Below are positions 1 to 8,179 of a stretch of DNA of 64,000 nt, in pieces. The DNA is taken from assembly GCF_000633535.1 (NCBI RefSeq), contig NZ_AYMR01000011.1:124001-188000 (forward strand). The letters run 5' to 3'. The notes below the pieces were generated by a model that was not told the origin of the DNA, did no database searches, and saw only the letters and a list, made by a program, of their open reading frames with translations. Each line of letters begins with the position of its first letter. Positions within the stretch are counted from its first letter, which is position 1. Position numbers and translations under genes: made by a program. The DNA comes from Leifsonia aquatica H1aii. GTDB lineage: Bacteria; Actinomycetota; Actinomycetes; Actinomycetales; Microbacteriaceae.

Positions 1-320
1 TCGACGCCGCGACCGTCACCGGCACCGGAAGCCCCGGATCCACCGTCACCGCGGCAGCCGACGACGGCACCCCGCTCGGCAGCGCGGTGGTGGATGCGGC
101 TGGAGCGTGGACCCTCACCCTCATCGGAGCCCCCGAGGGCCGGCTGCACGTCACCTTCACCCAGGACGCCAAGAGCGTCGATGCCGAGTTCGTCGTCGTC
201 GCCCAGACGGAGGGCACCCCCCTGATCGCACCGGCGATCGCCGCCGGTGCGATCGCTGCCGCCGCCCCCGCGATCGGTGCTCTTCACCTCCGTCGCCGCA
301 CCGTCCGCCGCACCAGCTGA
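1..320 (+). CDS. C-terminal part of Ig-like surface protein with membrane anchor (5' end cut off)
   Basis: Open from the left edge; codons begin at base 3. About 105 residues are visible. They form the end of a bacterial Ig-like (Big/adhesin-type) repeat, with strands such as VTGTGSPGSTVTA and AAGAWTLTL. A hydrophobic Ala/Ile-rich segment (LIAPAIAAGAIAAAAPAIGA) and a basic tail (HLRRRTVRRTS) follow. This is a C-terminal membrane anchor without an LPXTG motif, so the protein is probably displayed on the outer face of the membrane. Ligand unknown; the missing N-terminus could hold any domain. Confidence 0.7.
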   Translation, partial: DAATVTGTGSPGSTVTAAADDGTPLGSAVVDAAGAWTLTLIGAPEGRLHVTFTQDAKSVDAEFVVVAQTEGTPLIAPAIAAGAIAAAAPAIGALHLRRRTVRRTS

Positions 321-467
321 CGCGCACGGCAGAGCCTGCCCCCATGGCAGATCCCGGCCCGCACGGACGGGTCGGAGCACCCCTGGGAGCAGCGTCGCCT
401 CACCTGCGCTGCAGCGCGCGGCCGCGGATCGTGGTACATCTGCTGGAGGACGACAGATCGGAACCCC

Positions 468-1943
468 GTGCCCAGAGACACCCGCCGGTTCGCCGAGAGC
501 GACGCCGAGCCCACACAGGGCGCCTTCGCCGTCGACCTCGAACGGGTGCAGTTCTCGCCCTACTTCTCCCGGCTCTCGGCCGTGACCCAGGTCATCTCGC
601 CCTCGACGGCGGGCGCCCCGGTGCACAACCGCCTCACGCACACTCTGAAGGTCGCCTCGGTCGCGCGCTCGATCGCGGACGGCATCGGCACCACCGCCGC
701 GGGGCCCTGCGACCCGAACGTGGTGGAGGCCGCGGCGTGCGCACACGACCTGGGGCACCCTCCCTTCGGTCACCTCGGGGAGGCCGTGCTCAACCGCATC
801 GCGCGCGACGAGCTGGGCCTGGCGGACGGGTTCGAAGGCAACGCCCAGACCTACCGGATCATCGCGTCGCTGGACGTGGTGGAGCACGCGCCGAGCGGCC
901 TCGACCTGACCGCCGCCGCCCGCGCCGCGATCGCGAAGTACCCGTGGTCCCCGCGCGCCGACGCCCGCGAACTGCACCACGCGGACGGCGTGCCCCGCGG
1001 CATCCACCGGGCCGGCGCCGACTACGACGTCTTCAAGTACTCGACCTATTTCGTCGACGAGGCCGACCTCGACGAGGCCCGTCGGGAGGTCGGCGCCCGC
1101 CCGCTGCGGCAGACCGTCGAGGGGGCGGTCATGGACATCGCCGACGACATCGCGTATTCCGTGCACGACATCGACGACTTCTACCGGGCCGGCATCCTCG
1201 ACCACGCCTCGGTCACCGCCGAGTTCCACGGTTGGCTGGACGACGTGCCGACCTGGGCGGCCGCCGACGCGCACGACCTGCTCGCCAGCGGCGCACCCGG
1301 TGCCGCCCTGGAGCGCCTGCGCCGCAAGATCGACCGCGACGACCCCTGGATCGCGACGGACGACGCCTTCTACGACGCGGTCTGGGCGGTCAACGCCGAA
1401 CTGGTCGACGCCCTGCTCATCCGCCCCTTCGACGGCTCCCTCGCGCTCGAACGCGAGCTCGCGGCCTTCACCGGGCGGTGGATCCGCGGCTTCGTGGAGT
1501 CGGTCGGCGTCACGCAGTCGGGCTCGTTGCGGACCGGGCCGGTCAGCCTCGGCACCGCCGCGTGGCACCGGGTCGAGATCCTCAAGTTCCTGCACCGGCA
1601 GTTCGTGCTCAGCCGACCGGACCTCGCAATCCAGCAGCGCGGCCTCAGCACCGTGATCTCGCGCACCGTCCGCTCGCTGATCGAGTGGATGGAGGACGAG
1701 CACGACCGGCAGCGCGTGCCGCGTCGCCTGCGGGAGCTGATCGACCTCGCCCGCGAGGACTACGCGGCGATGGACCAGGCGCGCTATCGTGCGATCGCCG
1801 CCTGGCGCCCGGTCGACGATCTCGCCCGCGGGCGAGGAGTGGTCGACTACGTGGCGTCGCTCTCCGACGCCCAGGCGGCCGATCTCTCCGACGCTCTTTC
1901 CGGCCGTGGCGACCGGATCTGGTCCCTCGGCCACCGGGTCTAG
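468..1943 (+). CDS. dgt: HD-domain dGTP triphosphohydrolase family protein
   Basis: 491 residues, GTG start. Predicted to hydrolyse dGTP (or another dNTP) to the nucleoside and triphosphate in the cytosol. The HD metal site is visible: NRLTHTLKVAS (His58), then CAHDLGHPPFGHLGE (His93-Asp94) and VMDIADDIAY further on. The N-terminal RDTRRFAESDAEP resembles the substrate-loop region of dGTPases. Length fits the family (about 420-510). No clear Shine-Dalgarno precedes the start. Transcribed alone, convergent with the next gene. Confidence 0.85.
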   Translation: MPRDTRRFAESDAEPTQGAFAVDLERVQFSPYFSRLSAVTQVISPSTAGAPVHNRLTHTLKVASVARSIADGIGTTAAGPCDPNVVEAAACAHDLGHPPFGHLGEAVLNRIARDELGLADGFEGNAQTYRIIASLDVVEHAPSGLDLTAAARAAIAKYPWSPRADARELHHADGVPRGIHRAGADYDVFKYSTYFVDEADLDEARREVGARPLRQTVEGAVMDIADDIAYSVHDIDDFYRAGILDHASVTAEFHGWLDDVPTWAAADAHDLLASGAPGAALERLRRKIDRDDPWIATDDAFYDAVWAVNAELVDALLIRPFDGSLALERELAAFTGRWIRGFVESVGVTQSGSLRTGPVSLGTAAWHRVEILKFLHRQFVLSRPDLAIQQRGLSTVISRTVRSLIEWMEDEHDRQRVPRRLRELIDLAREDYAAMDQARYRAIAAWRPVDDLARGRGVVDYVASLSDAQAADLSDALSGRGDRIWSLGHRV

Positions 1944-1964
1944 GCGCTCCACCGACCGAACGTC

Positions 1965-2006
1965 GCTGCGCTGGCCGTTGCTGCGCTGGCCGTTCCTGCG
2001 CTGCCG
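1965..2006. repeat. 15-bp tandem repeat, 2.8 copies
   Basis: GCTGCGCTGGCCGTT occurs at 1965-1979 and exactly again at 1980-1994, followed by a partial copy to 2006. It fills the gap between two convergent genes. Function unknown; probably a slippage repeat. Confidence 0.8.
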
Positions 2007-2013
2007 TCCGGGG

Positions 2014-2889
2014 CTAGCCGTTCCGCCGCGGGTTCCCCTCGCCGCGTGCCGGTCGTCGCACGGAGGGTCGACGACCGAACCCGGAGACCGGCGGGTCGGA
2101 GAGGGAGATGACGCCCGTGCCCTGTGCGCCGCGCGAGAAGACGACCCAGCGTTCGCCCTGCGCAGTCTCGAACACCCACTGACGATCCGACCGCGGATCG
2201 CGCGTCCAGACGCGTTCGAGGTCGCCGGTCGAGCCTCCCGTCGCCGAACGCCACGCCTCCAGCAGCTCCGGCGGCACCCCGGCGGCGATGTCTGCGGCAC
2301 CCGTCAGCACGCGCGAAGCGCCGTGCGCCGCACCCGGTTCCCTCGTCCGGTCGCCGTGCGCCGGACGCCCCCCGCCACGAGCAGGGGACGGCAGCGGTGC
2401 GGGCACCGGGAGCGAAGGCACCGCCGGAGCCTCCTGGTTCTGGGCGGGGCCTCCCGCCGCGGGACGTTCCGGTTCCGGTTCGGTGCTCCCCGGTCCTGCC
2501 GTGCCGTCCTCGCCCTCCTCGCCTTCTTCGCCCTCCTCGTCGCCGCCGCCGTCGTCGCCATCCGGAGACGCCAGGGCTGTCGCGAGCTGCTCGTGGAGGT
2601 CGGCGATCTGCTCGAGCACCGTGTCCGTGTCCCGCGCGGTGAGCAGGTAGATCATCACCGCGAAGAACAGCGCCCACAGCGTCGCGATGAGACCGACGAC
2701 ACCGGTCGGGCTGGCGTCGCCGCCGAACAGCACCACGATCACAGTAACGACCACCCCGGCGGCGAAGGTCACGACCGTCACCCGCCCGGGGAACTTCGCG
2801 AGATGGTCGAGCATCCAGTGGTAGAAGCGGGCGCGGGGCGCGGACGGGCCGTCGGTGACGACGACCTCGTCGTCAGGAGGGACGCTCAT
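2014..2889 (-). CDS. Membrane protein with two TM segments and a long acidic Pro/Gly-rich linker
   Basis: 291 residues. The N-terminus (MSVPPDDEVVVTDG) is followed by two hydrophobic segments, about residues 37-55 (VTVVTFAAGVVVTVIVVLF) and 62-83. Next comes a short helix (DTVLEQIADLHEQLATAL) that could form a coiled coil, then a low-complexity stretch of Asp/Gly/Glu and Pro. The C-terminal third (about 215-275) is denser, with Trp-rich strands such as RQWVFETAQGERWVVFS, and may be a small globular domain. No family recognised. Stands alone; convergent with the dGTPase. Confidence 0.65.
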   Translation of the reverse strand: MSVPPDDEVVVTDGPSAPRARFYHWMLDHLAKFPGRVTVVTFAAGVVVTVIVVLFGGDASPTGVVGLIATLWALFFAVMIYLLTARDTDTVLEQIADLHEQLATALASPDGDDGGGDEEGEEGEEGEDGTAGPGSTEPEPERPAAGGPAQNQEAPAVPSLPVPAPLPSPARGGGRPAHGDRTREPGAAHGASRVLTGAADIAAGVPPELLEAWRSATGGSTGDLERVWTRDPRSDRQWVFETAQGERWVVFSRGAQGTGVISLSDPPVSGFGRRPSVRRPARGEGNPRRNG

Positions 2890-3062
2890 GAGCAGGACGC
2901 TACCCCTTCCGGCGCCCGAGCGCAGATCGTTCCGGAGGATGACGGCGACGGCAGAACATCCGCACCGCGACGGATGACCACGCGGTTCCGCGTCCGCTGG
3001 ACTGGGGATCGCCGCCGCACCCGCCCGTGGCGAGCACCCATCCCCGACTCCGGAGGTCTCCC

Positions 3063-3923
3063 GTGTCCCTCGCCGCCCCGTCCCCGCGCCCGTCGCTGCC
3101 CCCTGCTCTGCGCTCCGTGCTGCGCTCGCCCTGGACCCTCGTGGGAGCCGGCGCGCTCGGCGCCGCCGCCGTCACCCAGCTGCCGTGGCGCGCCGCCGAT
3201 GCCTGGCCCGGCGCCGCAGGCGTCGACGAGGCGAACCTCTCCGGCCGGCTGAGCTCGGCGTTCGTCGCATTCTGGCAGTCCGGGAGTCCGGCCGTCGGTG
3301 CCGACCTCGCCCACGTGGCCGCCTACTGGCAGGCGTTCCACATCACGAAGGCGGTGGCCGCGGCCGCACTGCTCGGCATCCTGGTGCTGCTGGGAGTGCG
3401 GATCTGGCAGGCGTTCGCCCGCACGGAACGGCCGGGCATGCGCTGGCTGCTCGGCACCGCCGGGGTGCTCGGTGCCCCGCTGGCTCCGTTCGTCCTGGTC
3501 GTGCTCCTCGCCAACGTGCAGGGCGCCGTGGCCCCGCTGTCGTCGGTGCTGACGTTCCTGCCCGTGGAAGGCTCCGATCCGGCGGTCGCCCAGGCGGTCG
3601 CACAGATCGGCGACGGCCTTCGCAGCGGAGCACTGTCTCCGGCCCTCGCGGCGCTGGTGGACGACTTCCGCACGTACCACGCGGTGCTGGCCGCGTGCGC
3701 GCTGGCCGCCGCCGCCGCGATCGTCGTGACGAGCGTCGTCCTGCTCGTCCTCCGGGCGCGACTGCCGCGAGAGCAGCGGAGCGCCCGTCGCGTCCTGACC
3801 ACGATCGCCTGCCTGATCCCCGCGGTGGCGCTGTGCCTGGCGGTCATCGCCCTCGCCAACTACTCGACGGTCGAGGACACGGTGCCCGCTCTGGTCGAGT
3901 TCTTCAGCGGCAGCGGACTGTGA
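3063..3923 (+). CDS. Four-TM integral membrane protein of unknown function
   Basis: 286 residues. The GTG at 3063 is chosen because GGAGG lies 6 nt upstream (3052-3056); an in-frame start at 3027 lacks one. Hydrophobic segments lie near residues 24-42, 100-120, 132-155, 220-245 and 260-280, with an extracellular stretch (ADAWPGAAGVDEANLSGRL) after the first. No catalytic motif or family recognised. Divergent from the preceding membrane gene, with about 170 bp between them. Confidence 0.7.
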   Translation: MSLAAPSPRPSLPPALRSVLRSPWTLVGAGALGAAAVTQLPWRAADAWPGAAGVDEANLSGRLSSAFVAFWQSGSPAVGADLAHVAAYWQAFHITKAVAAAALLGILVLLGVRIWQAFARTERPGMRWLLGTAGVLGAPLAPFVLVVLLANVQGAVAPLSSVLTFLPVEGSDPAVAQAVAQIGDGLRSGALSPALAALVDDFRTYHAVLAACALAAAAAIVVTSVVLLVLRARLPREQRSARRVLTTIACLIPAVALCLAVIALANYSTVEDTVPALVEFFSGSGL

Positions 3924-3963
3924 CCCCGCCCGCCGACGATCCGGCCCGGCGTCGCGCCTCCCG

Positions 3964-4533
3964 ATGTGGGAGTGTGCAGGGGTGGCTTCTTCCCAATCCC
4001 TGAGCGAGTCGGACCGTCGTGTCGTCGCGGCCTGGGCGGCGGACTGCGCCGAACGGGTCCTCGACCTGTTCGCGGCGGAGGCGCCCGACGACGAGCGGCC
4101 GCGCGAGGCGATCGCGCGAGCCCGGGCCTTCTCCCGCGGGGAGCTCGACACCGCCGGGGAGATCCGTCGGCGCTTCGTGGCCGGCCGGGCCGCGCACGCC
4201 GTGTCCGGCGCCGCGGCGATCGCTGCCGCCCGCGCCGCTGCCCAGGCCGCCGGGGTCGCCCACATGGGAGCCCACGCGCTGGGAGCGGCGGCTTACGCGG
4301 CCGTGGCCGTCGGACGCGCCGCCCCCGACCGACCGCAGGCGACGGAGGACGAGATCCGTTGGCAGGTCGCGCGGTTGAGTCCCGCAGCGCGGTCGGCGCT
4401 CGCGCAGCTGCCGCCGCTCGGAGAGGACTCCGCGGGCCCGCTCGGAACCGGGCTCCTCGCGAAAGGCGCTCTCGGCACCGCGATCCGCCTGCTGCAGACC
4501 GAGATCGGCAGCACGACACTGCGGGAGGGGTGA
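3964..4533 (+). CDS. Imm-5-like putative immunity protein
   Basis: 189 residues, Ala-rich helical. The pattern VVAAWAADCAERVLDLF followed by PDDERPREAIARARAFSRGE matches the Imm-5-like family, predicted as immunity proteins of polymorphic toxins. No toxin gene is adjacent, so the role here is open. A GTG at 3982 is an alternative start; neither has a strong Shine-Dalgarno. It lies 40 bp behind the membrane protein gene, same strand. Family assignment is from motif memory and is moderately sure. Confidence 0.6.
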   Translation: MWECAGVASSQSLSESDRRVVAAWAADCAERVLDLFAAEAPDDERPREAIARARAFSRGELDTAGEIRRRFVAGRAAHAVSGAAAIAAARAAAQAAGVAHMGAHALGAAAYAAVAVGRAAPDRPQATEDEIRWQVARLSPAARSALAQLPPLGEDSAGPLGTGLLAKGALGTAIRLLQTEIGSTTLREG

Positions 4534-4597
4534 CCGTCCGGCATCACGCCGGGACGCGGGCGGACTCCTGCCGCTCAGTCGTCGCTGCTCCGCCTCC

Positions 4598-4629
4598 TTG
4601 ACCTTGTCCCACGGGACAGGGTCTACATT
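4598..4629 (+). promoter_or_regulatory. MerR-type promoter with dyad operator in a 20-bp spacer
   Basis: -35 TTGACC (4598-4603) and -10 TACATT (4624-4629) are 20 bp apart, the stretched spacing typical of MerR-activated promoters. The spacer carries a dyad, ACCTTGTCCC (4601-4610) and GGGACAGGGT (4613-4622), matching at 9 of 10 positions. It sits directly upstream of the MerR fusion gene, which implies autoregulation. Confidence 0.75.
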
Positions 4630-4645
4630 CTCCTCGGAGGTGCCC

Positions 4646-5593
4646 ATGAGGATCGGCGAACTGGCACAGCGGGCCGGAGTCTCGACGAAGGCGGTGCGCT
4701 ACTACGAGCGACTCGGCCTGGTCCGGCCCGCCCGCGCGGCGAACGGCTATCGCGACTACGACGACGGTCACCTGCGCGCGGTCGTGGAGATCCGCGAGCT
4801 GGCGTCGACCGGGATCAGTGCGCGCAAGACCGCCCCGTTCCTGGAGTGCCTGGAGCTCGGCCACGACCACAGCGACGAGTGCGTGTCGTCCCTCGCCGCG
4901 CTCCGCGACAGCATCGCCGAGATCGACGACATCATGGCCGTCCTGCACGATCGGCGCGCGCGACTGGTCGAACGGCTCGACGACGGCGCCGCACGAACGT
5001 TCCCGAAGGAGGATCCCGTGACCGACTACACCACGCTTCCCGCAGGCCTGCCCGCCCCGCAGGACGACGGCGCGGCCGACCACCTGCCCGGACTGGCGGC
5101 GCCGGCTCTCGCCTTCGCCGCCACGGACGGGCGCGAGGTCGATCTCGCCCAGCTCGGCCCCCGCAGAACCGTGATCTACCTCTACCCGCTCACCGGCCGC
5201 CCGGGAGTCGACCTGCCCGACGGATGGGACGCCATCCCGGGGGCACGCGGCTGCTCGACCGAGGCCTGCGACTTCCGCGACCACTTCGACGACCTCGCGG
5301 AGGCCGGGGTGAGTGCGGTCTTCGGCTTCTCGAGCCAGGCCCGCGACTACCAGGCCGAGGTGGTCGAGCGGTTGCGGCTGCCGTTCGCGATGCTCTCCGA
5401 CGAGGACTTCCGGCTCGCGGACGCCCTTCGGCTCCCGACGTTCGCCGCCGACGGGCACGAGCGTCTCTACGCGCGCCTGACCCTCATCGTCCGGGACGGC
5501 GTCGTCGAGCACGTGTTCTATCCGATCTTCCCGCCGAACACTCACGCCCGCCAGGTGCTCGACTGGCTGCGCGAGAACCCGTCGGAGGGCTGA
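4646..5593 (+). CDS. MerR regulator fused to a PrxQ-like peroxiredoxin
   Basis: 315 residues; ATG preceded by GGAGG (4636-4640). Residues 1-70 are a MerR winged helix (MRIGELAQRAGVSTKAVRYY). Residues 70-120 are the dimerisation helix, with FLECLELGHDHSDEC as a possible thiol or metal sensor. From about 150 the chain is a thioredoxin-fold peroxiredoxin: TVIYLYPLTGRPG and IPGARGCSTEACDFRD, with peroxidatic and resolving Cys spaced as in PrxQ/BCP. A likely redox sensor joined to the peroxidase it controls. An in-frame GTG at 5018 (codon 125) has a perfect upstream AAGGAGG, so the peroxiredoxin may also be made alone. The gene behind it follows after 4 bp. Confidence 0.85.
   Translation: MRIGELAQRAGVSTKAVRYYERLGLVRPARAANGYRDYDDGHLRAVVEIRELASTGISARKTAPFLECLELGHDHSDECVSSLAALRDSIAEIDDIMAVLHDRRARLVERLDDGAARTFPKEDPVTDYTTLPAGLPAPQDDGAADHLPGLAAPALAFAATDGREVDLAQLGPRRTVIYLYPLTGRPGVDLPDGWDAIPGARGCSTEACDFRDHFDDLAEAGVSAVFGFSSQARDYQAEVVERLRLPFAMLSDEDFRLADALRLPTFAADGHERLYARLTLIVRDGVVEHVFYPIFPPNTHARQVLDWLRENPSEG
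5006..5020 (+). promoter_or_regulatory. Internal Shine-Dalgarno and GTG start inside the fusion gene
   Basis: AAGGAGG (5006-5012), 5 nt, then GTG (5018-5020), in frame and exactly at the MerR/peroxiredoxin junction. This would give a separate 191-residue peroxiredoxin starting MTDYTTLPAG. It may be the relic of two once separate genes or a working second start. Confidence 0.65.
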
Positions 5594-5597
5594 CGGC

Positions 5598-5936
5598 ATG
5601 TACACGTCCACGTTCATCTTCGACGCCAAGGCCTACGACGGCGACTTCCACCGCCTGAACGACGAGATCGCCGAGCGTGCGCGCCGGATCCCCGGCTTCC
5701 TGGGTGAGGAGGAGTGGACCAACGACGCGACGGGCCTGCACTCCGAGGTCTACTACTGGGAGACGCTGGAGGCGCTGCACCAGCTGATCGGGATGGACAC
5801 CCATCGGGAGGCGAAGCGCCGGCACGATCGCTGGATCGGCCAGCACCGCGTCGTCATCGCCGAGGTCGTCAGCACCTACGGCGACGCGACACTCGGGCTC
5901 CAGCACGTCACGCCGGGACGCGCTCCCGGGAACTGA
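5598..5936 (+). CDS. ABM-family (antibiotic biosynthesis monooxygenase-like) small protein
   Basis: 112 residues, starting 4 bp after the MerR-peroxiredoxin gene and probably co-transcribed with it. The dimeric alpha/beta-barrel pattern is visible: MYTSTFIFDAKAYDG, IPGFLGEEEWTND, EVYYWETLEALHQLIG and AKRRHDRWIGQHRVVIAEV. Family members include heme-degrading and quinone monooxygenases. The operon suggests a role in oxidative stress; substrate unknown. Its 3' end overlaps the converging PAP2 gene by 29 bp. Confidence 0.7.
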   Translation: MYTSTFIFDAKAYDGDFHRLNDEIAERARRIPGFLGEEEWTNDATGLHSEVYYWETLEALHQLIGMDTHREAKRRHDRWIGQHRVVIAEVVSTYGDATLGLQHVTPGRAPGN

Positions 5937-6576
5937 CCAGCACGCGCGCAGCGACGAGGTTCCAGAGGCCGGCGAAGAGCACGACGCCACCGACGCCGTT
6001 GAGCACCGCACCGACGACATCCGAGCCGTAGTGCACGCCGAGATACAGCCGCGACCAGGCCACCACCAGCACGAAGACCACCCCGAGCACGGTGACGACT
6101 GCGCGGGAGCCCGGGCGGCGGCAGACCATCACGAGTGCGGTCGCCAGGGCGGTCGCGAAGACCACGTGGCCGCTCGGATAGCTCAGGGTCGCCGGGGTGA
6201 CGTGGACGATGTGGCTCAGCCCCGCCACGGACGGGCGCGGCTCGGCGACGATCGTCTTCACGACGAGGGTGGTGATCCAGCCCAGACCGGTCACGACGCA
6301 CGCCCCGAGGGCGAGCCGCCAGCCGCGCACGAACAGAAGGACGACGAAGACGACGGCCAGGACCGCAGCGACGACGACCGGCCGGTCCAGGCCGTCCAGC
6401 AGGAGTGCCAGCTGGTCGAGAGCCGGGGAGTTCACGCGGTTGATCGCGTCGTCCAGGCCCGCGAATCGGAGCGCCGGGGCGGCCTTGGCGGCGAACCCGA
6501 GCACGAACGTCGCGGCGAACAGGACCACCGTCCACACGATCCAATGGCGCGGGATGCGCAGCAGAGCGGTCTTCAC
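5908..6576 (-). CDS. PAP2-superfamily membrane phosphatase
   Basis: 222 residues, GTG start. Predicted to remove phosphate from a lipid phosphate such as undecaprenyl diphosphate or phosphatidic acid at the outer membrane face. All three PAP2 motifs are present: KTIVAEPRP, SYPSGHVVF and SRLYLGVHYGSDV. About six TM helices. It lies 36 bp behind the first DUF347 gene on the same strand, and a motif shared by this cluster is found 52 bp upstream of its start. Confidence 0.88.
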   Translation of the reverse strand: MKTALLRIPRHWIVWTVVLFAATFVLGFAAKAAPALRFAGLDDAINRVNSPALDQLALLLDGLDRPVVVAAVLAVVFVVLLFVRGWRLALGACVVTGLGWITTLVVKTIVAEPRPSVAGLSHIVHVTPATLSYPSGHVVFATALATALVMVCRRPGSRAVVTVLGVVFVLVVAWSRLYLGVHYGSDVVGAVLNGVGGVVLFAGLWNLVAARVLVSSRERVPA

Positions 6577-6612
6577 GTCAGGGTCCCTTCGACGACTTCT
6601 CGATCGTGACAG

Positions 6613-7389
6613 TCAAGCGGAGCGCCGCTGAGGAACCTCTAAGGACGAGGCCGCGGAGCCTGAGGATTCCCGAGGACGCGTCGAGAGCACGGCCACACAG
6701 ACGACGATCGCGCCGAATAGGACAAGGCTGACCGGCCCGGTGCCCAGCCCGAGGCCCCCGAGTGCGTGCGATCGTGAGAACCAGTCGGCGAACGAGGCCC
6801 CGAACGGGCGGGTGAGCACGTACGACGTCCAGAAGGCGGCGGTGGCGCCCATCCCCCACCAGCGGTAGGCGGCGCCGGGGATCGCGAACAGCACGCCGAA
6901 CAGGACGCCCGCCGCCAGGAAGCCGAGGCCGAAGGTCACCGCCGTGAGGTCTCCGACCGCCGTCCCGAGCGCGAACGTCGCCAGCACGGCGCACCAGTAG
7001 AACAGCTCACGCGCACGGGTGTCGATGCGGTGCACGGAGAGCGTGCGCTGGGTGCGCCACCAGAGCACGAACACCACGGCGAGCGCGATCGCGAATCCGG
7101 CGGCCGACACGAGGTAGGGTACGCCGAACTGCACGTGCAGCACATCGGCGACCATCGTGCCGAAGACGGCGACCATCAGCACGGCGAGCCAGTACACCCA
7201 CGGGAGGTAGCGTCGCACCGCGAGCTGGAGCACGAGCGCACCGGCGAAGACCAGGAAGGTCACGCCGACCACCAGGTACGGGTCGAAGGTCTTGACGAGG
7301 AAGTCGGACGCGGTCTCGCCCATCGCGGTCGTGAGCAGCTTGGTCACCCAGAACAGCGCGGTCACCTCGGGTACTTTGTTGCGCAGCAT
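6613..7389 (-). CDS. DUF347 (COG4705) membrane protein, copy 1
   Basis: 258 residues; start at the ATG giving MLRNKVPEVTALFW. Four DUF347 repeats are visible, each a TM pair with an acidic centre: TKLLTTAMGETASDF, GTMVADVLHVQFG, ATFALGTAVGDLT and YVLTRPFGASFADW. About ten TM segments. Some COG4705 proteins have been linked to manganese export; the substrate here is unknown. Divergent from the response regulator and paralogous to the gene at 9201-10004. Confidence 0.85.
   Translation of the reverse strand: MLRNKVPEVTALFWVTKLLTTAMGETASDFLVKTFDPYLVVGVTFLVFAGALVLQLAVRRYLPWVYWLAVLMVAVFGTMVADVLHVQFGVPYLVSAAGFAIALAVVFVLWWRTQRTLSVHRIDTRARELFYWCAVLATFALGTAVGDLTAVTFGLGFLAAGVLFGVLFAIPGAAYRWWGMGATAAFWTSYVLTRPFGASFADWFSRSHALGGLGLGTGPVSLVLFGAIVVCVAVLSTRPRESSGSAASSLEVPQRRSA
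6628..6647. promoter_or_regulatory. Cluster motif site A, upstream of PAP2
   Basis: CTGAGGAACCTCTAAGGACG lies 52-71 bp upstream of the PAP2 start, inside the 3' end of the DUF347 gene. It matches site D upstream of DedA at 16 of 20 bases. Candidate response-regulator binding site. Confidence 0.45.
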
Positions 7390-7412
7390 GGTCGCATCCT
7401 GGCCGAGGCGTT

Positions 7413-7432
7413 CCCAGAAATCTCTGAGACGG
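7413..7432. promoter_or_regulatory. Cluster motif site B, between DUF347 copy 1 and the response regulator
   Basis: CCCAGAAATCTCTGAGACGG lies 24-43 bp upstream of the DUF347 start and about 80 bp upstream of the divergent response regulator. A CTCAGAG (7451-7457) mirrors its CTCTGAG. Candidate binding site for the neighbouring OmpR-type regulator. Confidence 0.5.
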
Positions 7433-7513
7433 TTCGGTGGACGGCCGATCCTCAGAGCCGTCTGGGATCCGGTCCGCCAGACTGGAGGCCGCAGGCGGCA
7501 GGAGGTGAGTCGG

Positions 7514-8179
7514 ATGGCGATGGACAGGCTGCGGGTGCTGCTGATCGAGGACGACCCCCGGCTGGGACCGCTCATCGAGCAGGTGCTGGCCGAGGTCTAC
7601 GACGTGACGCGGGCTGTGGACGGCGAGACGGGGCTCGCCGCCGGGCTCTCCGGCGACTACGACGCCCTCGTCGTGGACCGCCGGCTGCCGGGCCTGAGCG
7701 GGACGGAGGTGGTGACCGCCCTGCGCGAGCGACGGGTGGTCGCCCCCATCCTGATGCTGACCGCGCTCGGGGCGGTGCACGACCGGGTGGACGGACTCGA
7801 CGCCGGGGCGAACGACTACCTCGTGAAGCCGTTCGAGTTCGACGAGCTGCTCGCACGCCTGCGCGCGCTGACCCGCACCTTCACCGGGGAGGGCAAGGAG
7901 CTGCCGATCGGCGGCTGGCGGTTCCACCCGGAGAGCCGCGCGATCTACTCGCCCTACGAGGGACGCATCCTGCTGACCGATCGTGAGGCCGCCCTGCTGC
8001 GGCTGCTGGCCGAGAACCCGCTGCGGACGTTCTCGCGACGCCAGATCCTCACCGCCGTGTTCGAGGCGGACGAGCAGGACGGCACCGTCGACACCTACGT
8101 GCACTACGTGCGCCGCAAGACGGACCCCGACATCATCACGACCGTGCGCGGCCAGGGCTACCGGCTGGGGCAGCTGTGA
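7514..8179 (+). CDS. OmpR/PhoB-family response regulator
   Basis: 221 residues; ATG with GGAGGTGA 5 nt upstream. The receiver domain (5-120) has acidic residues IEDD, phospho-acceptor Asp55 (VVDRRLPG), Thr in LMLTA, and Lys in YLVKPFEF. The C-terminal winged helix (about 130-220) includes LLTDREAALLRLL and DTYVHYVRRK, ending VRGQGYRLGQL. It controls transcription when phosphorylated by the kinase encoded immediately downstream (overlap GTGA). Likely targets are the flanking DUF347, PAP2 and DedA genes. Confidence 0.92.
   Translation: MAMDRLRVLLIEDDPRLGPLIEQVLAEVYDVTRAVDGETGLAAGLSGDYDALVVDRRLPGLSGTEVVTALRERRVVAPILMLTALGAVHDRVDGLDAGANDYLVKPFEFDELLARLRALTRTFTGEGKELPIGGWRFHPESRAIYSPYEGRILLTDREAALLRLLAENPLRTFSRRQILTAVFEADEQDGTVDTYVHYVRRKTDPDIITTVRGQGYRLGQL

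Noticed and set aside
107-2017. A 636-codon open frame overlapping the dGTPase gene
   Set aside because: Arg/Pro/His-rich translation with no domain; a GC-rich shadow of the real gene in another frame.
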